NCBI GenBank assembly: GCA_016858145.1
Contig: JAEHOE010000143.1
Location: 62,001 to 126,000 of the forward strand
DNA length: 64,000 nt
Direction of reading: 5' to 3'
Source: Edaphochlamys debaryana
Lineage: Eukaryota > Chlorophyta > Chlorophyceae > Chlamydomonadales
The notes beneath the pieces were generated by a model, which was not told the DNA's origin, ran no database searches, and saw only the letters and a program-made list of their open reading frames with translations. The position numbers and the translations under genes were made by a program. Each line of letters starts with the position of its first letter. Within the stretch, counting starts at the first letter, position 1. Below, piece after piece: positions 47,101-57,752 of the stretch.

Positions 47101-49438
47101 CCCTGAGGGGGTTGTTCTGGCGGTGCCCAGGGGTGACCATGTCCCAGGGCAGGGGGTAGGCGCCGGAGGAGATGTTGTCCCAGTCCTGATTGCGGGCGAG
47201 AGGGCGGGTGGGCGGGTGGGCGGGTGGGCGGGGCTCGCGAGGTACCGGTTGCCGGTGTAGGCCTCAGGGATAACGGTCCGCCATGGAAACTGACCCCTTT
47301 CTCCGTGGACCCAACGCACACCACACTGAGCTGCGGCGCCTCCACCCCCTCCTATGTCCCTCGACAACTTACTAAACCCCACGACTAAACCCCATTCCTC
47401 TCCCCCCCACCTGCTGGAACGTGGCCACCGCCTCCCCCACCCGGCTCGCCAGCTCCTGCCTCGCATTGGCGCTCAGCCTCTCGAAGGGCGTGGGGGTGCC
47501 GGCAGGCAGGTCGCCGCCGGTGGGCCCGCTTGGGCCCCGTGCGGCCCCCAGCAGGGCCCCCAGGGGCCCGTCCGGGCCCAGCGCTGCGCTGATCGGCGCG
47601 GGCAGCAGCGCTGCGGGGCCCTTCTCGGACAGGTGGTGCGCAGCGACACCCGCAGCGGCCTGTCAGTGGGGGGGTTGCAAAGTAGGTAGGGGAGGGGAGG
47701 TAGCAGGGTTGCGTCGAGGGTGTATTGGGGCATGGTGTGGGTATAGCGGGTATTGTGAACCTGTGATCGGAGGACTCGGGACTCGGGACAACTGGTGCCT
47801 CAGGAGGCGGCGATGTCCTGACAGACTGAGAGAGATGCCAGCGTGGCTTCGGGCAAGTGGTGAGCTCGCACGCTGGACCACTGCCTTGGCTTGTCACGTA
47901 AGGGCGAGCGCTCTCAACCCCACCACTGCTCCATGACTGGCTCCTCTGCTGCGTAACCCCTCTCCTCCTAAGCCCCGCCCCTCTCTTGCCCCCCCGTTCC
48001 TTTCCCCTTCTACCTCATCTTCTGCCCCTCCCCCACTCACCTGGCCGATGAAGAAGCCCAGGCGGGCGGTGTGGTAGGCCCAGTAGGCCGCCGCCCGGGG
48101 GTCCCCCAGCAGGGAGGGGGCGGCCACCCGCTGGACAAGGTCCTGCAGGGGCGCGTAGAGGCTGCAGGGAGGGGGGGCGTGAGGGGCGGGGGGAGGCAAC
48201 GAGCGATACAACATGAGGTGTGGGATTCAGGCGCAGGCCAGATTGGCACGGGAGTGCAGCAGCGTGTGCAGTCCGTGTTGGAGCTGCTGAAACCCCGCGC
48301 CCCTGAGTGAGGCTTTGAGCCCCCGCCCCACACGACCGCCTCCCCGGTCCGTTTGTCCACCACCGCGGTCGGTGGTACCGTTCACACCATCCACCCACAC
48401 CGCGTGTTCAGCCCCCCTCAAGCACAGCTGGACCCTGTGTTTAAAACCGCTACAGGGCTACAGGGCTCCCGACGGCCCTGTCCCTCTGCTTCCGCCTTCT
48501 TGCCCTATCTGCCCCAACCCTCTGCAGTCTGCACCCCGTACCTGTCCCGTACCTCCGCCCACCTGCCCTGTCCGTCCGCGGCCCACATGGTGTTGATGGG
48601 GAGGTGAAGCCCTGCCAGTGGGCCACACTGGGGGGGCAGGGAGCGGGACAGTGGGTGGGATAGAGGGATGGGAAAGAGGCTCTTGGGGGGCGCTGCCAGG
48701 GGGGACATGCGGTGGTGTGATCCCCATCACCGCTGGATCCCATTGCGTTGCCGGGCTGGACACGCAAGTACACAGCCCTGTCCTTTCACCTGCCCTAAGA
48801 AGACCTCCGGCTTCGCCCCCCTCTTTCATTGCCGTCCGTCGGTCCTGTCCCCTGGACCCACCTTGGGTGCAGCTTGAAGCGTTGCGCGTCCAGCTCAGCC
48901 ACTGAGGGGCCTGGGACCGCCTGGGCCTGGGAATGGGCCTGAGGCTGGGCCTCTGGGCCCGATGACGGGGGCTGGGGCTGGGGCTGAGGTGGCGGCTCTG
49001 AGGGGCTGTTCCGAGCATCCACCTCACCAGCTGAGAGGCCGGTGGGGCTGTGGGGCTGCGCTGGGTTCCTCGTTTCCGTGATAGGCTCTGGGGAGGGAGC
49101 GAGGCGGGGACAGAAGGGCGGCGGGTGGGGGGAAGGCAGGTGCTGTGGCGTTCAGGGCCACGTCTGGTGGGGGGCGCCCGGGGTGACGCGGCGTACCGAG
49201 AGGCCACGCACCCTGGCCCTACCTCACGAGTGCAGGGGCCGTGACTACGGTCTCAGCAGTCACTCGTAGTGCCCTTACGACCGCTTCTCTATGCTGGCAG
49301 TACAGGTTGAGCCCCCAGTTGGCCGCGCGTGGCATCGCGGCCGCGCGACCGCGATGTGGAGGATGCGATGGCCGGGTTTCGCTCGCGACCCACCAGCCGT
49401 CTGCAGCTCCAGCTGCTGCGTCGCACGTGCAACGCCAT
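44191..49438 (-). CDS. class I SAM-dependent methyltransferase, plastid/cyanobacterial type
   Basis: Exons in transcript order: 48862-49087 (approximate), 48563-48627, 48041-48161, 47411-47659, 47091-47185, 46691-46799, 46468-46508, 46222-46273, 45909-46043, 45591-45689, 45247-45342, 44798-44943, 44487-44525 and 44191-44308. The last three lie in unit 8 of the array. SAM motif I is LLEVAAGTGRFHTF; the acidic-loop region is ESFDIVLNVYLMHELP; LRPGGLLVLSDSVQ follows; the C-terminal part is FNEPHYESYI and DTKYVSSATKTLSF. Upstream is the family block TDGWFSAKSAAIYEHSTEV followed by LFLGRQDAMQR. The methyl acceptor is unknown. A likely transit peptide begins at ATG 49436-49438 (MALHVRRSSWSCRRLVGRE), but its splice to the Pro/Gln-rich exon is not settled, nor is the join 48563/48862. 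The intron after 46691 uses a GC donor (CAG|GCAAGG). Confidence 0.85.
46509..46690 (-). other. GC-AG intron in the methyltransferase gene
   Basis: On the minus strand the exon ends ...TAC TAC CAG and the intron begins GCAAGG (46685-46690), a near-perfect GC-donor consensus. It ends in CTGTGCAG before ACC ACG TTC. The nearest usable GT, some 20 nt further on, would put the next exon out of frame. Confidence 0.8.
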
Positions 49439-49717
49439 AGGTGCGTTTCCATCGCGGCTGTAGGTATGCGCTCCGGCCGAGCCTCGCTCCAGGCGCTCGG
49501 CGAGCGAGCATACGCGCGACCAGCATTTGGCTGATTCAAGAAAGGTTGATTGTCCACCGTGTAACGCGACCGTCAATGGCGGGGTATGCGTCTGCGCGGA
49601 GCCGCGTCAGGTCTGATGAAGGGCCTTGATTCCCGCGAGGGCAGCATGTCAAGCTGCCAAGGGGACTACCGCATACCTCACAACATACAGGTCTACACGT
49701 GAGCAGACATATGCAGA
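49439..49717. promoter_or_regulatory. divergent promoter, methyltransferase and twin CX9C genes
   Basis: 279 bp between the candidate start of the minus-strand methyltransferase and the ATG of the plus-strand twin CX9C gene. No clear TATA element is seen. The assignment rests on gene orientation only. Confidence 0.35.
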
Positions 49718-50162
49718 ATGGCCTCCGAGCCAAACAAGCCATCCGATGCTTCCGCAGACGAATCTTTCCAACAGGACAGGCAGCGGCTAGCCCGTGACTT
49801 TGACCCCTACCTGCAAGACAGCTTCAGTATCTACCGCACAAACCCGCGCCGACAAGAGGCCTATGACCGATGCGCCCCCGACGTCGTCAAGTTCCTGAAG
49901 TGCGTGGACGCAGAAGGGCCAACCTGGTTCTGGCGGGTGTAACACGCTGCACATCGAGCTGCAGCGGTGCTACGAGGCGAACAAGCCAGCCACCCCGCCG
50001 CTGCTGCAGACCTATGCGCGCGACTTCAAGGACACTGCCCTCACGCGCTGGCAGCAGGCGAAGGATCTCTTCCACGATCTGACCGGCGGGAGAGGGCAAA
50101 TGAGGAGGCGGGGGCCTGGAGCTGGGGTCCGCCCCAGGGGCGGGGGTGGCACGCCGTGCTGA
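49718..50162 (+). CDS. twin CX9C (CHCH) mitochondrial protein, with a one-base frame break
   Basis: ATG 49718 opens a frame that meets TAA at 49940-49942. Just before it is CAPDVVKFLKC, a C-x9-C. One base later, in the next frame, the sequence gives CNTLHIELQRC, a second C-x9-C whose first Cys codon is formed only if one G of GGG (49935-49937) is left out. Frame then stays open to 50162, about 147 residues in all. Twin CX9C proteins are imported into the mitochondrial intermembrane space by Mia40/Erv1 and many act in cytochrome oxidase assembly. The pairs and the 11-residue linker fit a CMC-like member, but the subfamily is not clear. A 36-nt intron at this place (GTGTAA...CTGCAG) is much shorter than any other here. 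The break is therefore either a real lesion or a homopolymer error. Confidence 0.7.
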
Positions 50163-52202
50163 GCTGGACGCAGGAGCAGCCGGTCCGGCTTTGATCTAAT
50201 GGGCGCACGCAGTCCATGGAATAGGCATATGCATTTGTGTGTGGGGCGGAAGTATTGACGAGAACTGCAGGTATGGGAACGCACTTTTGCGACGAGTGGG
50301 GGGCCTAGTCGCTGCAAGGACGAGTGGCAGCGACCCGAGGCACGGGCCAGTCGGAGAGAGGGGTGCCGTACCCTCTGCTGAGGCCGGCGCTGCTCGGACG
50401 GGGGGCCAGGTCTGCATGGGCTGCCCAGTTGCTGGCGCGCCTCCGTGAGCCAGCGCCTGCGGGGACCAGCCCGGGTGGCGCATGGAGCGGGGACCAGCCC
50501 CGATGGCGCATGGAGCGGGGGCGGCCCGCCTCAGCAGGTGTTTCCACACCCAGTGGTCCCCGGCGCTGAGGCGCCCCCATGCGCCGCATGCAGCTATGGG
50601 ATCGGGCGGCAGCCTGGGGCCCATGTGCAGGGGCGGCGAGCTAGTGGATGGCAGGGCAGCTGTGTTGGAGGAGGGGTTGTCGCTAGGTGGCAAGCGCTGA
50701 CACTCGGGGCGGCTCGAGGCTGCACCCATGCCTGGTGCACGGGGTGGGTACCGTATTGCCAGGGGGCGAGGCGTCGTCGCTGGGCCCCTCCCTGGACTGG
50801 TGCGTTACTGGTAGGCAGGCTGGGGCGACGGTCAGGCTGACCAGCGCTGGGCTCGCGACGGCTGGCGCGGGGTGCAGGCCGGGGCTGCGTGAATGGGAGC
50901 GGAGCATGGCGTGCACGGCGGCCGGCTTGCAGTAGGACAAGCATGATAGATTGATTGGGGGGTCGGGGGTGGTCCAGGAAGCTCGCCGGCCCATGGCGGT
51001 CAAGAGGAGTGCTATGACGGAGGCTGACCGAGGAGTGCTGTGATGACGCGGCTGGCTGGGAATGCGAGCGAGGCGGGGCGGCTAGGACTGAGCTCTGATG
51101 CGGGTACTTGTGTGGTTAGTAGTGTGGTACACCGTGTGGCAGGTCCTGAAGGAACGTGACAAAGCTAAGTTTGACGGACGGGAGGCCGGACATTACAATC
51201 TGTGGATCTTGCAGGGTTGTGCGAGGGCAACCGGACTGCCTGTGGGACTGCCAAATGGCCCTCTATCTGGCGTAGGAAATGCAACGCATAAGCAGTGCCC
51301 CCGTGCTCGCTCCGGCGGCCTTGGCTGGGTGGCTGATGTGCGCAGAGCGGGGTGGACTGCGGTCGAGCGCCGAGGCGGGGTGATGGACGGCGCCCGGGGC
51401 AGGGGCAGTGAAACTTCGGTAGTCCCTTTGTAGCGCCTGGTCATTGAGCGTCCCCAACGTCGCCATAGAAGGGACTACCTGGGGCTTAGGAGCACGTTGC
51501 AGGCATGCAGGTTCAGCACGATGCAAACATGGTTGGTTGGAGGCTGCGGCCACCCGGCACGCATGGCGTGCCTAGCTAGCGTAGTACGTAGCAGGCCGGC
51601 ACGGACTGCGCACCGTGCTGCCCTTGCCTGGCTACTCAGCAGCAGGCATGCTGCCTGTAAAATGCTTCAAGGCTTGCAAGTTGACACAACCGCCTCATCA
51701 CGGCAATGGTCCTCCTCAGCACGACTGACACGTGCCTCGGCCGGCCTTACTTGGCCCAAGTACTTGGCTAAAGGGCGGAGCGCACGGCAGGGATTAAAGC
51801 AAGCGCAATGCAGCGCAGAGCACAATGGCACGCACGGCAGGGACTGCGCACCCAAAGGTATGGTCCTGTTGACCCAGCCAGACCCGACGCACTGCGTCGG
51901 ATGAGTAGATGCAGCGCTAGCGGGTACCAGCCGGTGCACTGCGCGTGCCCGGGGTGGCGAGGGTGCGCCGTAACTGTACACATGGGTCATGGCACCCCAG
52001 ATCGGGGCTGACTTCATCGCTGCTGAGACTCGGCTTTGCGTGCCGCTGTGCAAGTTTGCGACTGTTCTGTTCGGCTTGCTCAGGGCATTGTGGGTCTAGG
52101 GCCGGGAGGCCATGACTGGAGCGCTGAGCTGATGTGTTGGCCGGGAGCAGTGCTGCTATCTTCCTTTCGTCCTCCGTCGTGAAAGTTTCGAATCTGAGTG
52201 CT

Positions 52203-52235
52203 CTGCACGAAAGCGTTTTGGCAACTTTCGTGCAG
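52203..52235. repeat. perfect inverted repeat, 11-bp stem
   Basis: CTGCACGAAAG at 52203-52213 and CTTTCGTGCAG at 52225-52235 are exact reverse complements with an 11-nt loop. The stem words recur near 52205-52740 in single and inverted form. Confidence 0.85.
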
Positions 52236-52340
52236 GGGTCACGAAGGATTTCCCCCTGGGGACCCATGTTTCGTGCCCAATGTACCGAGGCGAAGGATTT
52301 GGCCCCTGCTGACCCCCCATTCGTGCGTCTGGTCCAAGCT

Positions 52341-52600
52341 GGGGAACACTTTATGACAAGGTCTACCGCTCTACCCGGCACAAGGGTTCACGGTGTCAGT
52401 TGCACGCTCCCGGAGTGCTGGCACGCCAAGGAAGACAGGGTTTACAGGGGGGGGTTTGCTCGACGGGGAAACACTTCCCGACAAGGCAATCATGCTGACG
52501 CCGCACCGCACGGTGCCTCCTGTGTGACCCCTGCGCTCTGCAAGGACAGGAATCAAGGTTCCTGTAGCGGGGAACACTTTCTGACGAGGGGCCCTAGCGC
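52341..52600 (+). repeat. three degenerate copies of a GGGGAACACTTT segment
   Basis: Copies begin at 52341, 52465 and 52569. Each reads GGGGAA, CACTT, then a GACAAGG/GACGAGG word. Spacing is 124 and 104 bp, so they may be remains of a roughly 110-bp tandem repeat. Confidence 0.6.
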
Positions 52601-53990
52601 AGGGCACGAATGTGCCAGCTGCAACACGGCCTCCCAACCCCTTGTACCGAAACCGAAAGCCTGCGCAAGCCAACTTTCGTGCACATGTACCGAAAGCCAC
52701 GGCCCCTGGAGGGGTAGGAGGGGGTACTTTCGGTCAAAGCCAAGAGCCAAGCCCCAGGAAGATAGCAGCACTGGCCGGGAGGGCCACATAGAGGGTGGGG
52801 CGGCGGTGCCGAGCGAGAGTGCCACTGCCATGTGGCAGTGGGAACCACCGGGGTAATGGGGGCGGGGCTGCATGAATCTTGTTGGCCCGGAGAGAGAGTT
52901 TCCATGCGCTACGCTCGGTTTCGGCTCGGTGCTCTTTGCGTGTACGCGCGGTGGGGTGAGCCAAAGCAGTTGCAGTTGCATGTTGTAGGAGGGAATGCGG
53001 ACGAGCCGACCGTGGCTACCGTGGCAATGGACGTCCGCTGCCGGAGGATGGACACTGAACAGCCAAAGGCGCATTCACTCCTGAGTGCACCCCGCTGCAC
53101 CCCCCGGCTACCTTGCAGCACCGCAACTGTCCCCATGCTGCACACACACTGCACACTGCCCCACACTGGGTTGGCAGAGCTCCGCTCCTGGAGGAGGTGG
53201 GGTGGAGAGGGGGCGTGGACGCGGGGTGCACGTGCCACGTAGGTCACTGGCGAGCCGGCCTGCAGTCGGCTGGGAGTGTGAAGGCGCACCGCAGGAGGCA
53301 GCCGCGGTTACGAATGGTGCGCGCTCGCTTGGCATGCCCACCACGCGTTCTCTGCACCGCGGGTACGCCGTCGGTCGTTGCCGCCGCCCCCACGCCACCT
53401 GGGCGGGCCCACGCACCCTCTGGTCTTGGCGGTAGTTGCGGCCTGCTTCCATCCAGGACGCACATACAGCGCCTGAGGTGCAGGGTGTAGCTCCTGTGCA
53501 GCGGGAGGGGGCTGTGGTAGGGAAGGGAACAGAAGAGCGCACCTGTGGTAGGCGGTGTACACCGCCGCACATGTTGCCGGCACCCGAAACTCTCAACGCA
53601 AGGCAACCAACAGAGCGCGGCCTCTGTCTGCCCAAGCGCTGCAATGCAGCAGCCCAGCCCAAGAGACGCTTCGCAGTGCTATTGACCAGACCGAGGGCAT
53701 CGGGTTGTGGGCGTTGAGGGCCTCCGTACCCGTGCAGGTGTGCCGGGGTGTGGTCGGGGTGCAGCGGGGGCGCAGCCGTGGGATACGGCGGGACGCGAAC
53801 AGTCAGCTGGCTGCTCTTTTGATCGGCTACTGCAGAACGCCTACAACTGAGAACACTACATTCTTACCTGAACGTGGTCTTACATACGACGCGGCCTTCT
53901 ATCTGGTCCGACGACGTTGGTTTGCTCGACCGATTTAGGCCCACAAGCGCCGTTTCTCGCCGCCTTCAGGCGCAACACATATACGCTAAG

Positions 53991-56900
53991 ATGTCATCAA
54001 GACATTGTATAGCCTTGGGGTCGCCTTGGCTGTGGTCGCACTCGCGAGCGGGCCATCGGGGCGACCGCCGCGCGCCTCGGCCTCCAGCAGGAGCAGGACT
54101 TCAGTGGCTACTTCGGCCGCAAGCTGCATCAACAGCCAGCGAGGGAAACCTGCCTCTTCGGATGTGCGAAGTGCGTGAGGGCAGGGCGTGTGCGCGCGTG
54201 TCTGCCCCTCACGGGATCCGCTATCGTGTCGTGTGCGGGCGAGGGCCCACAAGCCACCTAGCAAAGTCCCCAGGGGGGGGACTGCCGGGCATCCCCTGCA
54301 CGTCCGCTGTCGAGGTTCACGCACACGCATGGACTTGTCAGCAGCAAGTTAGCGAGGTACACATACATATGGCGCGCTTCTGATGTGTGGTCCCCTAATA
54401 AGCATTTACTGCGGTCCGCATGCAGCCCCGCCCGCTCCGCCTCACCGGTTCCTTCCGTCGTGTCCCCACCCACCCTACCTCAGGCTGCTACGTGTGTCAC
54501 GTGTGTCACCGCCACGTGCGCCTACTACAACGCGACGTACAACGCCGTAACCGTGTCCATGGGCAGCTGCAAGGGGGCCACAATCTCGTGAGTGAGGGGG
54601 GCGGTGAGCGTGGGGGGAAGACCCATCGAAACGTGGGCGGGAGTTCGTGAGAATGGCAGGTGACCTAGTGAGGGGCAGGATCGGGCTCTTCAAGCGCTTG
54701 TCCATCCGCGAGGCATCTGCAGTGCCGGTGTCTTGATGTCTTACCTGCATCTCACTCAGGCGTTGCTCACCGGCCACCCCCACCACCTGTGCAACCCCGC
54801 CCCGGCCCCCCAGCTGGTTCTGCTGCCGTGAGGCCTCCGGAACTTGCAGCCTGGACACCAGCTCATGCGTCTCGGGCAAGACCTCGGGCGGCAACACCTG
54901 CAACGACCTCACCAGCGCTGCCTTCTTCATGTTGAACACCGTAACGAGCTTCCAGGCCCAGGCAAGGGGGGCGCGTACGAAGCACGCCATCGACTTGCGC
55001 TTGAGACGGCGCAACAGTCTTTCCTGATGTTCAGTGCCAGTCATCAAGCCTCTTGACCTCTAGCGAACGCACCACTTCGTACCCCCGCCGGTTCTTGCTG
55101 AATACCCCCTACCTCAACCGACCGATGTGTGTCCCCAGATGCACGACGGAAACCTGGACGGAACCAACAAGTGCACGAACTCGGGAGACTGCTGCGCCGG
55201 CGCTGGCAACGGCAACAGCTGCGGCGGCTCGGGCTCGGTCTGCGACTTTACGATCACCGTCCCATCGTAAGTGCCATGGGCCCGATGAGGCACGTGTGTC
55301 ATGGGATGTGCACATGAAGGCAGGCGCACTGCATGCATGCGGCCCCTCCTACGGAAGGCCGAGGATACGCACTACTCATGCAACTTTTGATGCAATCATT
55401 CAGCCATGACTGTCACGAGTACCCCGAGTGGGTGCCTCGCCGAGCGTACATCGAGCGAGCACTGCCTCTGCCCCGCCGCCCCCGAGCCCTCCGCCGCCTC
55501 CACCTCCCAGCCCCCCTCCTTCCAGCCCTCCCCCGCCCCCTCCTCCCCCGCCCCCGCCCAGCCCCCCTCCTCCCAAGCCCGCCCCCGCCCCCCTCCTCCC
55601 CCGCCCCCGCCCAGCCCCCCTCCTCCCAGCCCGGCCCCCTCCCCCTCCTCCCCCGCCCCCGCCCAGCCCCCCGCCTCCCAGCCCTCCCCCGCCGCCTCCT
55701 CCCCCGCCCCCGCCCAGCCCCCCGCCTCCCAGCCCTCCCCCGCCCCCTCCTCCCCCGCTCCCGCCCAGCCCCCCGCCTCCCAGCCCTCCCCCGCCCCCTC
55801 CTCCCCCGCCCCCGCCCAGCCCACCTCCTCCCAGCCCACCTCCGCCCCCACCTCCCCCGCCCCCGCCCAGCCCCCCTCCTCCCAGCCCGCCTCCGCCCCC
55901 CTCCTCCCAGCCCCCCTCCTCCCAGCCCCCCGCCCCCCCCTCCTCCGAGCCCCCCGCCTGTCGCTCCCGTTGGCGACAACACTGCTACGCCTCCTCCCTC
56001 TCCCCCTGCCTGCGCGAACGACACCCTTTGGGCAGCTCCTCGTGAGTGTTAGCGTTGCTGCTTTACTTAGCTTGGCGTGCCGAGCTGCATGGCTCACAGT
56101 GCTTGATGTTAGGACCCTCTATTTATTTCAAGCCCCCGCGGCTCGTTGCTCAACGGTAGTCCCGTGTGCCCTGTCCCTGGACCCACAGGCAGCACGGGCG
56201 AGGCCCAGCCGGGGACCACTGTGCCCACTTTCAAGTTCACCACCGGATCTCCCGCGGCCTCGTCGTCCCCCCTCTTTACTTGGAACCCTCTCCAGACAAT
56301 TATCACCGATGCCGGTTCTGACAAGTGAGTTAAAAAGAGCTCCGCTGGTGTGGATCCGCAGCAGAGAAGGTAGCACGGCCACCTCTCCGGAGCTGAATCA
56401 TCAAGCAAAGCCAGTAGCTTATATATCGGCCGGCAAGGTTAACACCGGCAACGTGGCCGCCAGCAGGGTGTACCGTGCGACCCGCCGAACAAAGGGCTTG
56501 ATCGATTGATGCATGCCACGGCTGCCATGCGCACTTCGCTCGTCAGTAGTGTCGCCGCCCCCTTAGCTGATGAGGGTAACATGTGTGCGTGCCCCTCCGT
56601 GTGCAGGTGGGGCGGCTACTTCACGATCACCACCCCGTCTTCAGGCCAGACCTTCACCACCGCCACCACCGCCACCACCATCGCCGCCGGCCCCTTCGGC
56701 TGCGCCGGCTGCGCCAAGAACGACCCCCGCAGGGGCTAGCTGGGACGTCGGCGGCGTCATCATCCAAGTGTGAGGACTAGTGGTGCACTGACGCGGTTGC
56801 GGTTGCGCTTGGCTTGCCGGTGCTTGCTTGGTGCTGGCGGCTACGAGCGCTGCCCCGCTGCCTACCTGTCTAGCGAATCCGTTGCAATGGTGTGCTGCCG

Positions 56901-57387
56901 GCTTACAACTATGCGGAGGTGTAGATTGAGCCGCCCTCGCTGATGACTGGAGCCCCGCCCTTCCCCATCCGTGCAGTCGCGCCATCAACGCCACCTTCGT
57001 GACCGCCTCCTGCTCCCTGCTCATCCGCAACAACGCCAACGTCACCGCCGTGGTGGACCAGGCCCACTTCTACGCCAGCTACACCCCCATGCCCAACTTC
57101 AACCCAGGCCAGGTGCGCACGGGCATGACACTACACGGCAATGGGGGTGGCGCGGGCCCATGCCGCCGCGTCCTGTGCCCAGGCACTTCGATCGATGCTC
57201 GTTTACTGATGGGTAGCGTGTGGCTTTCCCCGCCCCTCTCCGCCCGCAGTTCCCCGCGGCTACCATCACCGGCATCCCGGGCGCCGAGGGCACCAACACC
57301 ACCATGACCGCGCGTGTGGGCGGCACCAAGGCCGCGAACTCCTCCCCCATCTACCTGGCCTGCCACTGGGGCGTCGCGGCCTGCTGA
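53991..57387 (+). CDS. secreted Cys-rich, hydroxyproline-rich glycoprotein (cell-wall type)
   Basis: Exons: about 53991-54174, 54484-54587, 54814-54961, 55139-55266, about 55511-56041, 56189-56324, 56607-56769, 56977-57112 and 57250-57387. The first exon holds a signal-peptide-like stretch LYSLGVALAVVALASG. Two Cys-rich exons follow (ATCVTCVTATCAYYNATYN; WFCCREASGTCSLDTSSC), then SGDCCAGAGNGNSC. A polyproline tract of (S)PPPP blocks of about 170 residues leads into a Thr-rich C-terminal domain with N-glycosylation sites (NATF, NVT, NTT) ending in CHWGVAAC. The Cys domain, polyproline shaft and second domain are the plan of volvocine extracellular-matrix glycoproteins, but the domains are not typical pherophorin domains. 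Intron 3 uses a GC donor (CAG|GCAAGG at 54962). Frame breaks are present at 54058-54061, at about 55890 and at 56724-56728, all in homopolymer or C-rich runs. The true start codon is not settled. Confidence 0.7.
54962..55138 (+). other. GC-AG intron in the wall glycoprotein gene
   Basis: The donor is GCC CAG|GCAAGG and the acceptor GTCCCCAG|ATG. It links two Cys-rich exons in phase 0. The donor hexamer is the same as in the methyltransferase GC intron. Confidence 0.75.
55511..55960 (+). repeat. polyproline-coding low-complexity tract
   Basis: Repeats of CCCAGCCC(C)CCTCC type encode (S)PPPP blocks. All three plus-strand frames are open through most of it. The SPPPP pattern moves between frames at about 55575-55640 and again at about 55890, so the exact protein sequence here is uncertain. 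Confidence 0.85.
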
Positions 57388-57747
57388 GCGCGCGCAGCGC
57401 CGTTAGTTGCTTTACGAAATGCAGCAGCAGAGCTGGGCTCTAGCTGTGATAGGTGCATATCAAACCGTGCATGTCGAATGAACTGTATTTTCGCCTGCTG
57501 GGTATTGGGTGTGGTGTACGGTAGATGATAGATAGATCTTGTTTGCTTCCGTTATCACCACCAAGTGGCAGATCGGGTAGGTGCAGTGCGACTCGAATGG
57601 GCGCGGTGGCTAGAATCTCTAGCGGCTTGCGGTACGGCGGCCTTACAGCGGCTCATGCAAGGGCCGAGCCTCGATGACCGGTGAACATCCTGTACATAGA
57701 AGGATGCACAGGACAAACGACACTGCGCGTAAATTCTGTGCACTTCC

Positions 57748-57752
57748 TGTAA
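57748..57752 (+). promoter_or_regulatory. TGTAA polyadenylation element, wall glycoprotein gene
   Basis: CCTGTAAGTT 361 nt after the stop codon at 57385-57387. Confidence 0.5.

Larger units (their letters stand above)
50163..53990. other. gene-poor region with degenerate repeats and hairpins
   Basis: No frame here has coding character or family signatures. The interval 52130-52760 contains many CGAAAG/CTTTCG words, a perfect 11-bp hairpin (52203-52235), a second inverted pair (52689-52696 with 52727-52734) and three related GGGGAAC-type segments. It may be old mobile-element sequence. Pieces at 51700-51860 repeat GCACGGCAGGGA. Confidence 0.5.

Noticed and set aside
49937..49973. A 36-nt intron to explain the twin CX9C frame break
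   Set aside because: It is far shorter than any other intron here and would delete the third Cys and most of the second helix.
55396..56097. Gly/Arg/Ala-rich minus-strand frames opposite the polyproline tract
   Set aside because: Reverse reading of CCN repeats gives GGN codons; the plus strand has Cys domains and phase-matched introns on both sides.
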